From Phycisphaerales bacterium (GTDB lineage Bacteria > Planctomycetota > Phycisphaerae > Phycisphaerales > UBA1924): 56,759 nt of DNA. The translations under genes and the position numbers were made by a program. Shown here in pieces: positions 24,634 through 35,845 of this stretch; the stretch's first letter is position 1, and each line of letters begins with the position of its first letter. The DNA lies in assembly GCA_020853815.1 (NCBI GenBank), contig JADYYE010000025.1:1-56759 (forward strand). The letters run 5' to 3'. The notes beneath the pieces are model-generated. The model had not been told where the DNA came from. It worked only from the letters and a program-made list of their open reading frames with translations, and did not search any database.

Positions 24634-27600
24634 ATGAGCCGCTGGGACCTGCGTTCTCTCTTCGGAACTCGTCCGAATTCGTCTTCTTTCCGTTCCGCGA
24701 GCACCCCGTGGCGGCTGGCTCGATTGGCCGGCTCGCGGGCGTCCATGCGCCAGGGCGGTGTCGAGACCCTGGAGCCTCGGCAGCTTTTGGCGGGCGACCA
24801 CCCGAGCTACTCGGATTTTCCGACCGCGGATACGATCACGATCAACGGCACGTCGGGGATCGGCTCGACGGGCGGCGTCATCGGCGTGTCGGGGGACGAC
24901 GACCTCTTCACGTTTGTGGCGCCGGCGAGCGAGTTTGTGTCGATCCTGGCGGACGCGCAGAACGAGTCGAGCCCGCTGAATACGCAGTTGCGTTTGTACA
25001 ACTCTTCGGGTGTGGAACTGCAGCGGTCCAGCGGGAACGACGTGCTGACGTCGGGGACTCCGACGGATGCGTGGCTTGGGTTTGTGGCGACGGCGGGCCA
25101 GACGTACTACGTCGGCGTTCGCTCCGACACGAACGTGGGCGTTTCCGCGACGGGCGCGTACACGGTCCGGGTGGACGCGATCACGACCAAGCTGGGCGTG
25201 AAGACCACGGGCACTTCGGGGATTGGGAATCTGTACTTCCCGGCGCTTGGGTCCGGGCGGGCGCTGCCGGGCGGGCTGAACCGCGTCGGGCAGGACGTGG
25301 TGTACGAGTTCACGATTCCGAGCACGTCGGCGTTCGATACCCTTTCGACCTTCAACGTCCAGCGAGACCCGGCCGACCTCAACCACCAGCTGGACACGCG
25401 GCTGGACGTGTACGACGCGAGCGGAACGCGCCTGGTTTTCGACAGCGCGGCGGGGCGTGACAACGACGCATTCGCGGCGCTCAGGACGTCACCCGGCCAG
25501 AAGCTCTATCTGCGTGTGCGATCGGACGAGTTCCTCGCGACGCGAGCGAGCTTCGGCACCGGCAACTATCTCATCACCGCGGATGTTCGCGCGGAGCAAT
25601 TCACCAATCCGATGGACCCGGTGACGCGGCGCGGGAGTGATCCGGGCGTCTCGCTCTTTGCCTACGGGGGCCCGGATGCGGGGAAGGCGTTCCACACCGC
25701 GGTGTACGAGTTCGTCGCGCAGGGCACGGGTCTGGGGTTTGTCACGGCGATCGGCGGTGGGTTGAATCCGCTGGTTGACGGGGCGCTTCGGGTCTACAAC
25801 TCCTCCGGCGTTCAGCTCGCGTACAACGACAATTTCGCCGGGCCCGACCCGCAGGTGGCGATCACGCTTCAGGGCGGCAGCCGCTATTTCGTGGTGCTGG
25901 ACGGGTTCAACATCGGCGGCACCGACTACTCGATCTTCGTGGAAGCCAACCACACCTTCGATACCAACCAGCCGATCGACGATCATGTGAACAACGACCC
26001 CGCCGATCCACGCCGCGGGACCGAGGCGACGCCCTTGGTGTGGGGGCAGCCGTTCACGGCCACGGACGGGGCCGGGAACGTGGTGGAAGATCGGAGCTAT
26101 CGCGTCGCGGCGTTCGGGACCGGGCGGCTGTGGGGAAGCGGGGACACGGACCTCTTCAAGTTCGTGCCGCAGATCGACATGCTCGGCTCGTACGAGGGCA
26201 AGAACGACGACGCGGGGACGGCGATCTACGCGGGCGGGGATTTCACGAACGCCGGCACGGTCAACACGGCGATCCCGACGCTGACCTCGGGCGTGGGCGC
26301 TTGGGACGCCAACGACTGGTGGCCGGCGTTGGGCGGGCTGCTCGGGCCGGATTTGGATGGGGACGGCAACCGGCTCCCTGGCACGGTGTACGCGCTTCTG
26401 GAGTATGACCTGACGGGCGACGGGCGAACGGAGCTGATCGCCGGCGGGTCGTTTGTGTGGGCGAGGAACACCACCGATCCCGACGATGACGTGGTGGTCA
26501 ACGGCCTGGCTATTTACACATGGAATCCGCTGTCGGGGCAGTATGAGTGGGCGGCGTTGGGGAACGGCGTCACCAAAGGGACCGATCCCGGCACGGTGTA
26601 TGCGATCTCCGTGTATGACGGTGACGCGGTCCCGGATGGAGCCGATCCCCGTCCGGTGGTGATGGTGGGCGGCGATTTCTCTCGACTCGCGGGCGCCAAC
26701 GCCAACCGGATCGGGTACATCACGCAGGATTTGACGATTAACAACGAGCAGGGCATCACGCTGCCGAACCTGGGGGGTACTCAGCCGGTGCGGGTGATCA
26801 CGTCCGCGATCATCGACAAGGGCGACCCGGACGGCGACGGGAGCCAGGAAGACCCGGCGGCGTACAACGCGCTGATCGTGGGTGGCGAGTTCCACGCGGC
26901 GACGCCGACCCTGGGTTCGCTGGATTACCTCGCGGTGCTGAGGCTGGACCTGGCCGCGTACGACGATTACCGGCACCTGGTGGGGTCGGAGCTGAACAAT
27001 ACGGTGTACGCGGCGGCGGGGTTCAGCTACACGGATGACGAGGACGTCGTCCACAACGGCGTGGTCGTGGGAGGCTCGTTCAACCCCACGGGCGCGACGC
27101 GGGCGGCGTTCATCGACGTCTCCGGCGCGACGGCGGCGGTGACGAACCTGAACGCGACGGGCGACGTGTATGCGATCGCGTATTACGACGCGCCGGACCC
27201 GGATGACGCCGGTCCTTTCCCCGACCCGGCACCGGCGCTGGCCATCGGCGGCGCGTTCGGGACGCTGTCGGGCGAGCCCGGGACGTCGGGGATCGCGGCC
27301 TGGGACGGGCTCAACGTGCTGGCGCTGGGCAACGGCGTGGGCGACGGCGTGGTGCGTGCGATCACGGTGGTGGACGACATCGACACCGGCGTTCCCACGG
27401 GCAATGTGCTGTACATCGGCGGATCGTTCAAGACGGCGTCGTGGGGCATGACGGAAATCAACACGAACGCGATCGCCAAGTGGCAGTTTAACCCGAACGT
27501 GCCGGAGTATCAGTGGGTCGCGATGGGAACGGGAGCGGGGGCGGACGCGGTGGTCCCCAGCGACACCAACGATTGGCCGACCGAGAACGGCGTGAATGGC

Positions 27601-30600
27601 ACGATCTATGCGTTGTCGGCGTTCGACGACGGGAACGAGAATCAGTGGGACCGGCACAGCCGTCGATCGACCCGACTCTCGCTGCTTCTTTCGGGCGACG
27701 CGGATTCCTTTGCGAACATGTTCATCCGGGTGTATGACTCGGCCTTCAACGAGATCTACTCGAACGACACGATCGCCCCTCCCTTCCCGGACCCCGCCGG
27801 CGCGATCGATTGGTCGCTCCAGCCCGGGAGTTTGCAGTTCGAGGGTCCGACGGTGTGGGGTGGGGAGACGTATTACATCGAGGTGTCGGACGCCAACGCG
27901 TCGGGCACGGGGCGGTACACCTTGCGGGTGATCGCCGACGCGTTCGTGCAGGACGACACCAATTCGCAGGTCTTTGATCCGGTCGATCGCGATGATTATT
28001 CGGACAGCAACCCGCAGGCGTACTTCGGCGACGCGATCCAGTTGGCGCAGCCGACGGGCACGGGCGATACCCGTAACTTCTTCGCGCTTCCCAACTCGGC
28101 GCCGACGGCGCGTCAGTTCCAGACCACGCAGAGCGACATCACGCAGGTCCACTTCTCCGAGCTCGGGAACATCCCCACGATCGACAACGACGACCTCTTC
28201 TCGTTCCGCGCGCAGGCGAGCGGCTACGCGGAAGTCCGGTTGAATACGACCCTGCTCGAGGATCAGTTCGACGAGTATCTGGCGGACGGTCCGATCAACA
28301 CGCCCAAGACCTACAGCAGCAATTTCGACGGGGCGCTGCGCATCTACGACGCGGACTTCACGCAGATCGCATATGTGAACGACGTGGCGACGGTGACGGG
28401 CGAGCCGTCCAGCGACGATTCGACGGGCACCTGGATCGGTCGGAACTTCCACAAGCGAGACCCGCGGGTCGTGTTCCCGGTGGTGGAGGGCGAGTTCTAC
28501 TACGTTGTGATCGAGAGCGGGCAGCGATGGCAGGACGGCTCTCCGGCGGCCAAGGCCGAACGCACCGCGCGCACGGGCGAGCAGATCGACCAGGGCGGCG
28601 CCACCGGTTCGTACGAGCTGCTCATCAACGGCATGTCGGACCTCGACCCGGGAACGGACGACCACAGCGATGGGGTCAGCACCACGGATCGCAGCAACAT
28701 CGCGACCCCGATCATGCTCGGCGAGAATCAGGAGGATTCGGCGTCCAATGGCAAGGGGTCGATCACGGGAACCATCAACAACGCCGCGGACGAGGACGAC
28801 TTTACATTCGTGTCGATGTCACGCGGAACGGCGACGCTGAATCTCGGGCGGGTGACGGGGTCGACGGTGACGGGCGTGGTTCAGGTCTTCACGATCCAGA
28901 ACAACCAGCGGTCGGTGGTCGCCAGCGGAACGGCGGGTTCGACCGGCGAGCTCCAGCTGACGTTCCCGGTCACACCGGGCGAACGGTTCTTTGTTGAGGT
29001 GAGTTCGAGCGCCAGTACTCTGGGCGGATACAGGCTGGACCTTTCGGTGCCGCCCTTCGCCGACGACTACGCGGATCGCAAGGAGTTGGCTCTGGCGGGC
29101 GACCTGCCGCAGTTCGACTTCCTCGGCACGGGGCAGGCGGAGGGCCGGCTCGAGCAGCCCGGCGACACGGACGTTTTCCGCTTCACCTCGTATGATTTCC
29201 AGACGATGACGGTGCTGGTGGACGGAAGGTCGCCCAGCACGCTCAACCCGTACGTCACGGTTTACGAGGTCTCGGAGGATCCGCTCGGGAATCCGATCCT
29301 CCTCCGGGTCGCCTATAACGACGACCTGTCCGCGAGCAACAACGACTCGCGGGTTTCGTTCCCGGTGACGCCCAACCGCACGTCGACGCTTACAAACAAC
29401 ACCTATCCGTACTATTACATCGTCGTATCCGCGTCCGACACGTCGGACGAGTACGGCGACTACACCGTGTCGCTTTCGTTCCCGCCGACGGACGACCATC
29501 CCGACGCGGGCGAGTACACCTATGCCTCGGGCATCACGATCGACCCGGGCACCGGCGCGGGGGTCGGCACGGGTGTCACCGAAAAGCTGTCGGACACGGA
29601 CCTCTTCGTGTTCACCGCGGCGGCGGGCGGCGAGGCGGGCGTCATCGTCTCGCGTCCCGACGACAGCACGATCGTGCCGACGGTCACCATCATCGAGCTG
29701 GTCAGCGACGTTCCGGTCACGATCGCGACGGGCACGGCGTTTGACGACGGCTTCACGTTCGACCCGGCCGACACGGGCATTTTCACCGTCGTCCGCGGGC
29801 ACACCTACTACGTCCTGATCTCCAACTCGACCACGACGTTCGGCGACTACACGATCTCGGTCAACAGCCCGGTGATCGACGATTATCCCAACATCACCGA
29901 GTTCGACATCGCGTTCGAGATCCCGATGAGCAGCGCCTCGGGCAACGGAGCGATCGGCAACGGCATCCCGAACGACCTGGGCAACCCGAAGCTCCTGCCC
30001 AACGACGACACCGACCTCTTCAAGTTCTCCCCGATCAAGACCGGCACGGTCGTGATCACGCTGACCTCGTTCTCCACGTCGTCGGGACGCTTCGCGCCGC
30101 GTCTACGCATCTTCGACAACACCGAGGCGCTCCTCGCGGACGTGTCGACGACCGACATCCCGACGGCCTCGGTCTCGGTCGCGGTGACGTACACGTTCCC
30201 GGAGCTTAACAGCGGGCAAACGTACTATGTGCTCGTCTCGGCGGTCGAGAACCTCGATCCGCCCGCGACGCTCACGGGCGAATACCAGCTCCTCGTCGAC
30301 GGCGAATCGCCTCCCAACGGCGATGGCGACGATCCGGGCCAGATCGACTTCAACACGCCGACGTCGATCGTCATCAACCCGCGGAACGGTGACGGGCGCG
30401 CCAGCGACACGGTCAACGTGGCGGGCGACCGCGATCTCTTCCGCTTCCGTTCCCCGACCCTGCTGGGCGGGCGGACCAGCGGGCGCGCGTTCGTGCATGT
30501 GCGCACGCCCGAGGGCTCGGTCCTGGATGCGGCGGTCACGATCCTCAACGCCGCCGACGAGGACGCGGTGGTGGTGTACGACGCCGCGGGCCTGCCCGGC

Positions 30601-32070
30601 GCCAACGCCAACGTCTCGTTCACGGCCAATTCCAACGCCGACTACTGGATCATCGTTTCGGGCATCGGGAGCGGCGTGGGCGCCTACGAGGTGCTGGTCG
30701 ACAGCGAGCCCGGCACCAATTACCTCTATTTCCCCGAGGGCTACACCAGCAGCGCGATCCGCGAGTTTGTGTCGCTGGCCAATACCAACGCGTTCCCGGT
30801 GCAGTACACCGTCCGCCTGCGGTACGAGGACGGGAGCCCCGAGACCGTCGTCGTCAACAACTTCACGATCGCCGCGGGCGCCCGCGACGGCGTGACTATC
30901 AGCGATGCGGCCAACGGGCACGCGGCGGGCGTTCTTCCCGACAAACCCTACGCCGTCATCGTTGAATCGACGGGCCTCCTGGGCGCCACGCTCGCCCACT
31001 ACGACTTTGGATCGGCGATCGGCGACAGCTTTACGCCGACGCTCAGCGATGATTGGAGCTTCGCCCGCGTTGAGCGCGTGCCGGGCGCGGTGGTTGATAT
31101 CATCCCGTACTACAACCCCAACCCGTTCGGCGTAACCGTGACGCTCAAGGCGTTCGGCCCCAACGGCGAATCGCTCACCTACAACCAGAACGTCGGGGCC
31201 AACAAGCGCTTCGGCTTCAACATCCACGACATCGCGACCTGGCCGATCGGCGTCTCGGGCGCCCGACTGACGGCGGCCGCGACCAACTCCCAGAACCAGG
31301 TCGACTTCATCGGCATCGCGGCGTCGCTGTCGCACTACGACGCGGTCAACGGCGAGGGCTTCGCGCTCGTCGCCGACCCCGCGGGCGGGAGCACCACCGG
31401 CTCGGTTCCGCAGCTCGCCAACGGCGACATCGTCACCGCCGAGCTGGCGATCTTCAACCCGAGCACCACGGTGGCGGCGGTGCAGCTCCGCGGCAAGTAC
31501 GTCGCGGCCGACCTGCCCGACCTGATCCGCATCATCAACGTTCCCGCCGGGCGCACGGTCGTGCTCAGGGGGACGGACCTGCAGTTCGTCGCCAACCAGC
31601 CGATCGGCCTCTCGTACAGCTCCAACGTGCCGGTGGTCGTGACCGGCAGCCAGCGGAGCTTCGGCGATGCCGACGCGACGGGCACCACGAACGTCGCGGC
31701 CAACACGCTCTACTTCGGCGATGCGTTCATCAACACGACGTTGGCCGGCTCGCTCTACTTCGAGACGTTGGCGTTCTCGAACCCGACGAACCTCGGCGTC
31801 AACGTGAAGGTGACGCTGCAGTTCACGGGCGTGAATGACACGCTGTCGGTGATCGTGCCGGTCGACGCGGGTGACTTCGCCCAGCTCAAGCTGCACGAGC
31901 TGTCCGAACTCATCATCGATCGCCCGGGCCTGAACTTCTTCAGCGTGATCGTGGAGTCGGTGGTGCCGATCACCGCGACCATGACGCACTACGACCTCTA
32001 CCTGGGCGGCGGCTGGACGACCTCGGGCGTGCCGCTGGGCATTACCGTGCCGTACAGCCAGTTCGCGTGA
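24634..32070 (+). CDS. Giant extracellular protein, LEPR-xLL, PPC repeats
   Basis: The 2478-residue protein begins with a basic region and the planctomycete motif LEPRQLLA at residues 46-53, thought to mark a class of very large exported proteins. About ten bacterial pre-peptidase C-terminal (PPC) beta-sandwich modules follow, each opening D-x-D-x-F-x-F and closing G-x-Y-x-(L/V)-x-V: about 89-182, 223-316, 357-438, a split copy (504-515 plus 1015-1103), 1186-1333, 1386-1472, 1511-1619, 1655-1746, 1792-1891 and 1932-2026. Residues 516-1010 hold GG-x-F..W-x-A-L-G repeats like a propeller. Residues 2030-2478 (YLYFPEGYTSSAIREFVSLANTN...) resemble DUF5719 repeats. No catalytic domain or C-terminal anchor is visible. 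GGGAG precedes ATG 24634. It is probably a surface or matrix protein. Confidence 0.9.
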   Translation: MSRWDLRSLFGTRPNSSSFRSASTPWRLARLAGSRASMRQGGVETLEPRQLLAGDHPSYSDFPTADTITINGTSGIGSTGGVIGVSGDDDLFTFVAPASEFVSILADAQNESSPLNTQLRLYNSSGVELQRSSGNDVLTSGTPTDAWLGFVATAGQTYYVGVRSDTNVGVSATGAYTVRVDAITTKLGVKTTGTSGIGNLYFPALGSGRALPGGLNRVGQDVVYEFTIPSTSAFDTLSTFNVQRDPADLNHQLDTRLDVYDASGTRLVFDSAAGRDNDAFAALRTSPGQKLYLRVRSDEFLATRASFGTGNYLITADVRAEQFTNPMDPVTRRGSDPGVSLFAYGGPDAGKAFHTAVYEFVAQGTGLGFVTAIGGGLNPLVDGALRVYNSSGVQLAYNDNFAGPDPQVAITLQGGSRYFVVLDGFNIGGTDYSIFVEANHTFDTNQPIDDHVNNDPADPRRGTEATPLVWGQPFTATDGAGNVVEDRSYRVAAFGTGRLWGSGDTDLFKFVPQIDMLGSYEGKNDDAGTAIYAGGDFTNAGTVNTAIPTLTSGVGAWDANDWWPALGGLLGPDLDGDGNRLPGTVYALLEYDLTGDGRTELIAGGSFVWARNTTDPDDDVVVNGLAIYTWNPLSGQYEWAALGNGVTKGTDPGTVYAISVYDGDAVPDGADPRPVVMVGGDFSRLAGANANRIGYITQDLTINNEQGITLPNLGGTQPVRVITSAIIDKGDPDGDGSQEDPAAYNALIVGGEFHAATPTLGSLDYLAVLRLDLAAYDDYRHLVGSELNNTVYAAAGFSYTDDEDVVHNGVVVGGSFNPTGATRAAFIDVSGATAAVTNLNATGDVYAIAYYDAPDPDDAGPFPDPAPALAIGGAFGTLSGEPGTSGIAAWDGLNVLALGNGVGDGVVRAITVVDDIDTGVPTGNVLYIGGSFKTASWGMTEINTNAIAKWQFNPNVPEYQWVAMGTGAGADAVVPSDTNDWPTENGVNGTIYALSAFDDGNENQWDRHSRRSTRLSLLLSGDADSFANMFIRVYDSAFNEIYSNDTIAPPFPDPAGAIDWSLQPGSLQFEGPTVWGGETYYIEVSDANASGTGRYTLRVIADAFVQDDTNSQVFDPVDRDDYSDSNPQAYFGDAIQLAQPTGTGDTRNFFALPNSAPTARQFQTTQSDITQVHFSELGNIPTIDNDDLFSFRAQASGYAEVRLNTTLLEDQFDEYLADGPINTPKTYSSNFDGALRIYDADFTQIAYVNDVATVTGEPSSDDSTGTWIGRNFHKRDPRVVFPVVEGEFYYVVIESGQRWQDGSPAAKAERTARTGEQIDQGGATGSYELLINGMSDLDPGTDDHSDGVSTTDRSNIATPIMLGENQEDSASNGKGSITGTINNAADEDDFTFVSMSRGTATLNLGRVTGSTVTGVVQVFTIQNNQRSVVASGTAGSTGELQLTFPVTPGERFFVEVSSSASTLGGYRLDLSVPPFADDYADRKELALAGDLPQFDFLGTGQAEGRLEQPGDTDVFRFTSYDFQTMTVLVDGRSPSTLNPYVTVYEVSEDPLGNPILLRVAYNDDLSASNNDSRVSFPVTPNRTSTLTNNTYPYYYIVVSASDTSDEYGDYTVSLSFPPTDDHPDAGEYTYASGITIDPGTGAGVGTGVTEKLSDTDLFVFTAAAGGEAGVIVSRPDDSTIVPTVTIIELVSDVPVTIATGTAFDDGFTFDPADTGIFTVVRGHTYYVLISNSTTTFGDYTISVNSPVIDDYPNITEFDIAFEIPMSSASGNGAIGNGIPNDLGNPKLLPNDDTDLFKFSPIKTGTVVITLTSFSTSSGRFAPRLRIFDNTEALLADVSTTDIPTASVSVAVTYTFPELNSGQTYYVLVSAVENLDPPATLTGEYQLLVDGESPPNGDGDDPGQIDFNTPTSIVINPRNGDGRASDTVNVAGDRDLFRFRSPTLLGGRTSGRAFVHVRTPEGSVLDAAVTILNAADEDAVVVYDAAGLPGANANVSFTANSNADYWIIVSGIGSGVGAYEVLVDSEPGTNYLYFPEGYTSSAIREFVSLANTNAFPVQYTVRLRYEDGSPETVVVNNFTIAAGARDGVTISDAANGHAAGVLPDKPYAVIVESTGLLGATLAHYDFGSAIGDSFTPTLSDDWSFARVERVPGAVVDIIPYYNPNPFGVTVTLKAFGPNGESLTYNQNVGANKRFGFNIHDIATWPIGVSGARLTAAATNSQNQVDFIGIAASLSHYDAVNGEGFALVADPAGGSTTGSVPQLANGDIVTAELAIFNPSTTVAAVQLRGKYVAADLPDLIRIINVPAGRTVVLRGTDLQFVANQPIGLSYSSNVPVVVTGSQRSFGDADATGTTNVAANTLYFGDAFINTTLAGSLYFETLAFSNPTNLGVNVKVTLQFTGVNDTLSVIVPVDAGDFAQLKLHELSELIIDRPGLNFFSVIVESVVPITATMTHYDLYLGGGWTTSGVPLGITVPYSQFA

Positions 32071-32116
32071 TCGATCGTTTCCGAGCCTGAGCTCGGGTCA
32101 GTTCGAGAGTTCACTC

Positions 32117-32153
32117 CGCGGGGTGCTTCGCAGCGCCCCGCGTTTTTTCTTTT
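32117..32153 (+). terminator. Intrinsic terminator after the giant gene
   Basis: A 10-bp stem (32117-32126 with 32133-32142, one G-U) closes a TTCGCA loop and is followed by TTTTTTCTTTT. It is 47 bp after the stop codon. The remaining 200 bp to 32354 hold nothing I can support. Confidence 0.88.
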
Positions 32154-32354
32154 GCGGCGATCCCAAGATCACGTCGGGCACGTTGCCCAATCGGATGGTG
32201 GGGCCTGGTCGACCGGCGCCGACCTTCCTTTGGATCGAGTCCATTGGTGCCGGGAACAGAACCCCACCCGCAGCGTCGAGCCACCCAAGCATCACGCCGA
32301 CTTCTGCCGAAATCAACGGCAGACGCGGCTTGAGACCGTGGGGTCGAGGAAGCG

Positions 32355-34346
32355 TCAGCGTCGCTGAGAGCTCATGTCATCGATCTCGCGCCAGCGAGCG
32401 ACGGCCTGCAGGAAATCCAGGTCCGACTGGTTCGCCGCGCCATCGCCGTCAAGATCGATCGGGTGATCGCGCCAGAAATACGTGTCCTCGATGTCGATCG
32501 TGGCATCGCCGTTGAGGTCGAAGGTGGCGAATGGCGCGGGTCGTTCGGCGAGGGCGTCGAGCTCGAGGCAAGTGGCGTAGCCCCAGGAGCCGCCGACCGG
32601 CCCTCGGATGCGGATGCCGGTCACATTGGCGATCGCCGCGGGGAGCTGCCATTCGATGGTCTGGAAGGGTCGAGCGGGGTCGAGCGGCTCGCTCTGGTTG
32701 GTCTCTGGGGGCAATGGATTCCACACGCCCGCGACGCGGACCTCGACCGTGAGGGAATCGAACCATCCGCCCTGGTCGGCATCGGCCCACTGATCGCCTT
32801 CAAGGAATCGGACGGTGCGGGCGTTGAGGGGGATGCTGTATTCGACTCCGAGCTGGAGAGTGGCGCCCGGGGTGGGCGTGGTAATGCGCGAGGAGTATTG
32901 CACGCGGGCGCTCTCGCCGGGTTCGATGCCTGACCAGTCGAGTTCGTAGCCATTGGCGATGCAGGGGGGAACGCCGCTGCACTGGCATCCCCAGGGCGCA
33001 CCGGTGATGTTCGAGGTGGCGGTAACCACGCCGCCCGCGGCGCGGACGCTTCGATTGGCGCTGGCGAGCCAGTCGCGCCAGTTGGGGTCGAGTGAGCTGG
33101 CGGGAGTCGCGGGGACGGGAGCGAGCAGCCACTGGCCGCGTGAATCGTCGACGAAACCGCCGGCGTCGAGGATCGCACGCTCAACCATGGGTATGGTGCG
33201 AGCCGCGAGGAGGTCAAAGCGGTCTTCGCCCGCCTCGCTGGGGGTCCAATCCGGGAGATTGTCGCGTGTTGCGGTGGCCCAGTAGAGCGAGGAAATGGTC
33301 TGACTAGGGAATGCATCACGGACCCATTGCTCGCCGTTGAGCAGCCCGAGCAGGCCGCCGAGCGTGGCGGTGGGGTTGTCGGAATCCCAGCCCGAGAGCG
33401 TGCCGATCTGGACGGTGCGCTTGTAGTCGCCTCGGCCGTAGATCAATGCCATGATCGCGGTGGCGAAGTTGATGCTGGATTCGTACCAACCGCGGTAGCG
33501 GAAGCCGTTGATGGTCGCGTCTCGCTGGTAGCGTGCGTAGATCTTGTCGCGGGTGCTCTCCCAGTCGTCGGGGTCGGGGTTGGAGAGCGCGTCGGCACGC
33601 ACGAAGTCGACGATGTCCGCGGCCTTGGAGCCGGGCGGCATGAAGGACACGGCGCGATCGATCAGCCAGAGGTTCTTTTCGTGCGGCGAGAGCGAGCGAG
33701 GGGCGACGGGTGCAAAGCTGTAGAGCAGCACAAAGAACCGAGACGCCATGGCGGCGTGGCTCCCGGCGGTGGTGGAGATCGGGAGCGCGGCGAAGCGGAG
33801 GGCTTCATGAGGCATGCCCGGCGCGAGGGCGCCGAAGATCTCGGTGGTGAGCTGCGCGTCGATCATGAGCCAGTTGGGGTTGGCAACGCCGTACGCCGTG
33901 CCGGGGGGTGTGACGCCGCGGTCCATGAGGGTGCGCGCGGACTTGTTGCTGACCCAGATCGAGCGATTGATATGCTCGATCCATCCGTCGCGGATGTTGT
34001 CGGGCGAGAGCTCGTTGGTGTCGTCAACGCGGACCAGGTGCGTGTAGACGTACTCGATGTCGGTATCGTCGTCGGCGCGCCAGGGGTTCTGGTCGGTGAC
34101 GAAGACGATCGGGCCGTGCGCGCCGGTGGGCTGCGTGCCCCAATCGGCGTCGGTGAAGAATGGCGGGGCGGTTCGCGACGCCTCGGTGCGGAGTCCGGTC
34201 CAATTCGCGATGCACTCGCCCAGCCACAGGCCCCGAAGGCGGGATTCGTAGTCGGCGCGGGTGAGCAGGCGCGTGGACTGAGCCTGGGCCCGGCCCCCGG
34301 CCATGACCAGGGCGAGAAGAGCGACACCTTTTGGATTCGATCCCAT
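32355..34346 (-). CDS. Secreted ADP-ribosylglycohydrolase-family protein with dockerin-like end
   Basis: The 663-residue protein has a signal peptide (about 1-22, VALLALVMAGGRAQA), an ADP-ribosylglycohydrolase (DraG/crystallin J1-like) domain at about 28-390, and a C-terminal pair of dockerin-type Ca loops (DLNGDATIDIED and DLDGDGAANQSD, about 610-650). Family marks are RLRGLWLGECIANW, D-D-D-T-D-IEY (first metal site) and GWDSDNPTATLGGLLG (second metal site). The middle region (about 430-600) looks like a carbohydrate-binding or adhesive module with CQCSGVPPC. AGGTGAT precedes the ATG at 34346. Secretion is unusual for this fold, so the substrate may be extracellular glycans or modified surface proteins (inference). 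Confidence 0.85.
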   Translation of the reverse strand: MGSNPKGVALLALVMAGGRAQAQSTRLLTRADYESRLRGLWLGECIANWTGLRTEASRTAPPFFTDADWGTQPTGAHGPIVFVTDQNPWRADDDTDIEYVYTHLVRVDDTNELSPDNIRDGWIEHINRSIWVSNKSARTLMDRGVTPPGTAYGVANPNWLMIDAQLTTEIFGALAPGMPHEALRFAALPISTTAGSHAAMASRFFVLLYSFAPVAPRSLSPHEKNLWLIDRAVSFMPPGSKAADIVDFVRADALSNPDPDDWESTRDKIYARYQRDATINGFRYRGWYESSINFATAIMALIYGRGDYKRTVQIGTLSGWDSDNPTATLGGLLGLLNGEQWVRDAFPSQTISSLYWATATRDNLPDWTPSEAGEDRFDLLAARTIPMVERAILDAGGFVDDSRGQWLLAPVPATPASSLDPNWRDWLASANRSVRAAGGVVTATSNITGAPWGCQCSGVPPCIANGYELDWSGIEPGESARVQYSSRITTPTPGATLQLGVEYSIPLNARTVRFLEGDQWADADQGGWFDSLTVEVRVAGVWNPLPPETNQSEPLDPARPFQTIEWQLPAAIANVTGIRIRGPVGGSWGYATCLELDALAERPAPFATFDLNGDATIDIEDTYFWRDHPIDLDGDGAANQSDLDFLQAVARWREIDDMSSQRR

Positions 34347-34428
34347 GCATCACCTCCCTTTCGGGCACGGCGGCTATTCGGGAGTTCATTCTATCGAGGT
34401 GAGCTCGATCCTCGCCGTCGATCTCGGG

Positions 34429-35826
<1,398 letters not shown>

Positions 35827-35845
35827 GGCAGGATCATTGCGCGCT

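Noticed and set aside
25489..28665. 1058-codon minus-strand frame in the giant gene
   Set aside because: Arg/Val/His-rich antisense shadow of the PPC repeats; no start signal or similarity.
30103..31989. 628-codon minus-strand frame in the giant gene
   Set aside because: Same type of antisense shadow.
32098..32316. 72-codon minus frame between the giant gene and the glycohydrolase gene
   Set aside because: It runs through the terminator hairpin and T-run; no recognisable similarity.
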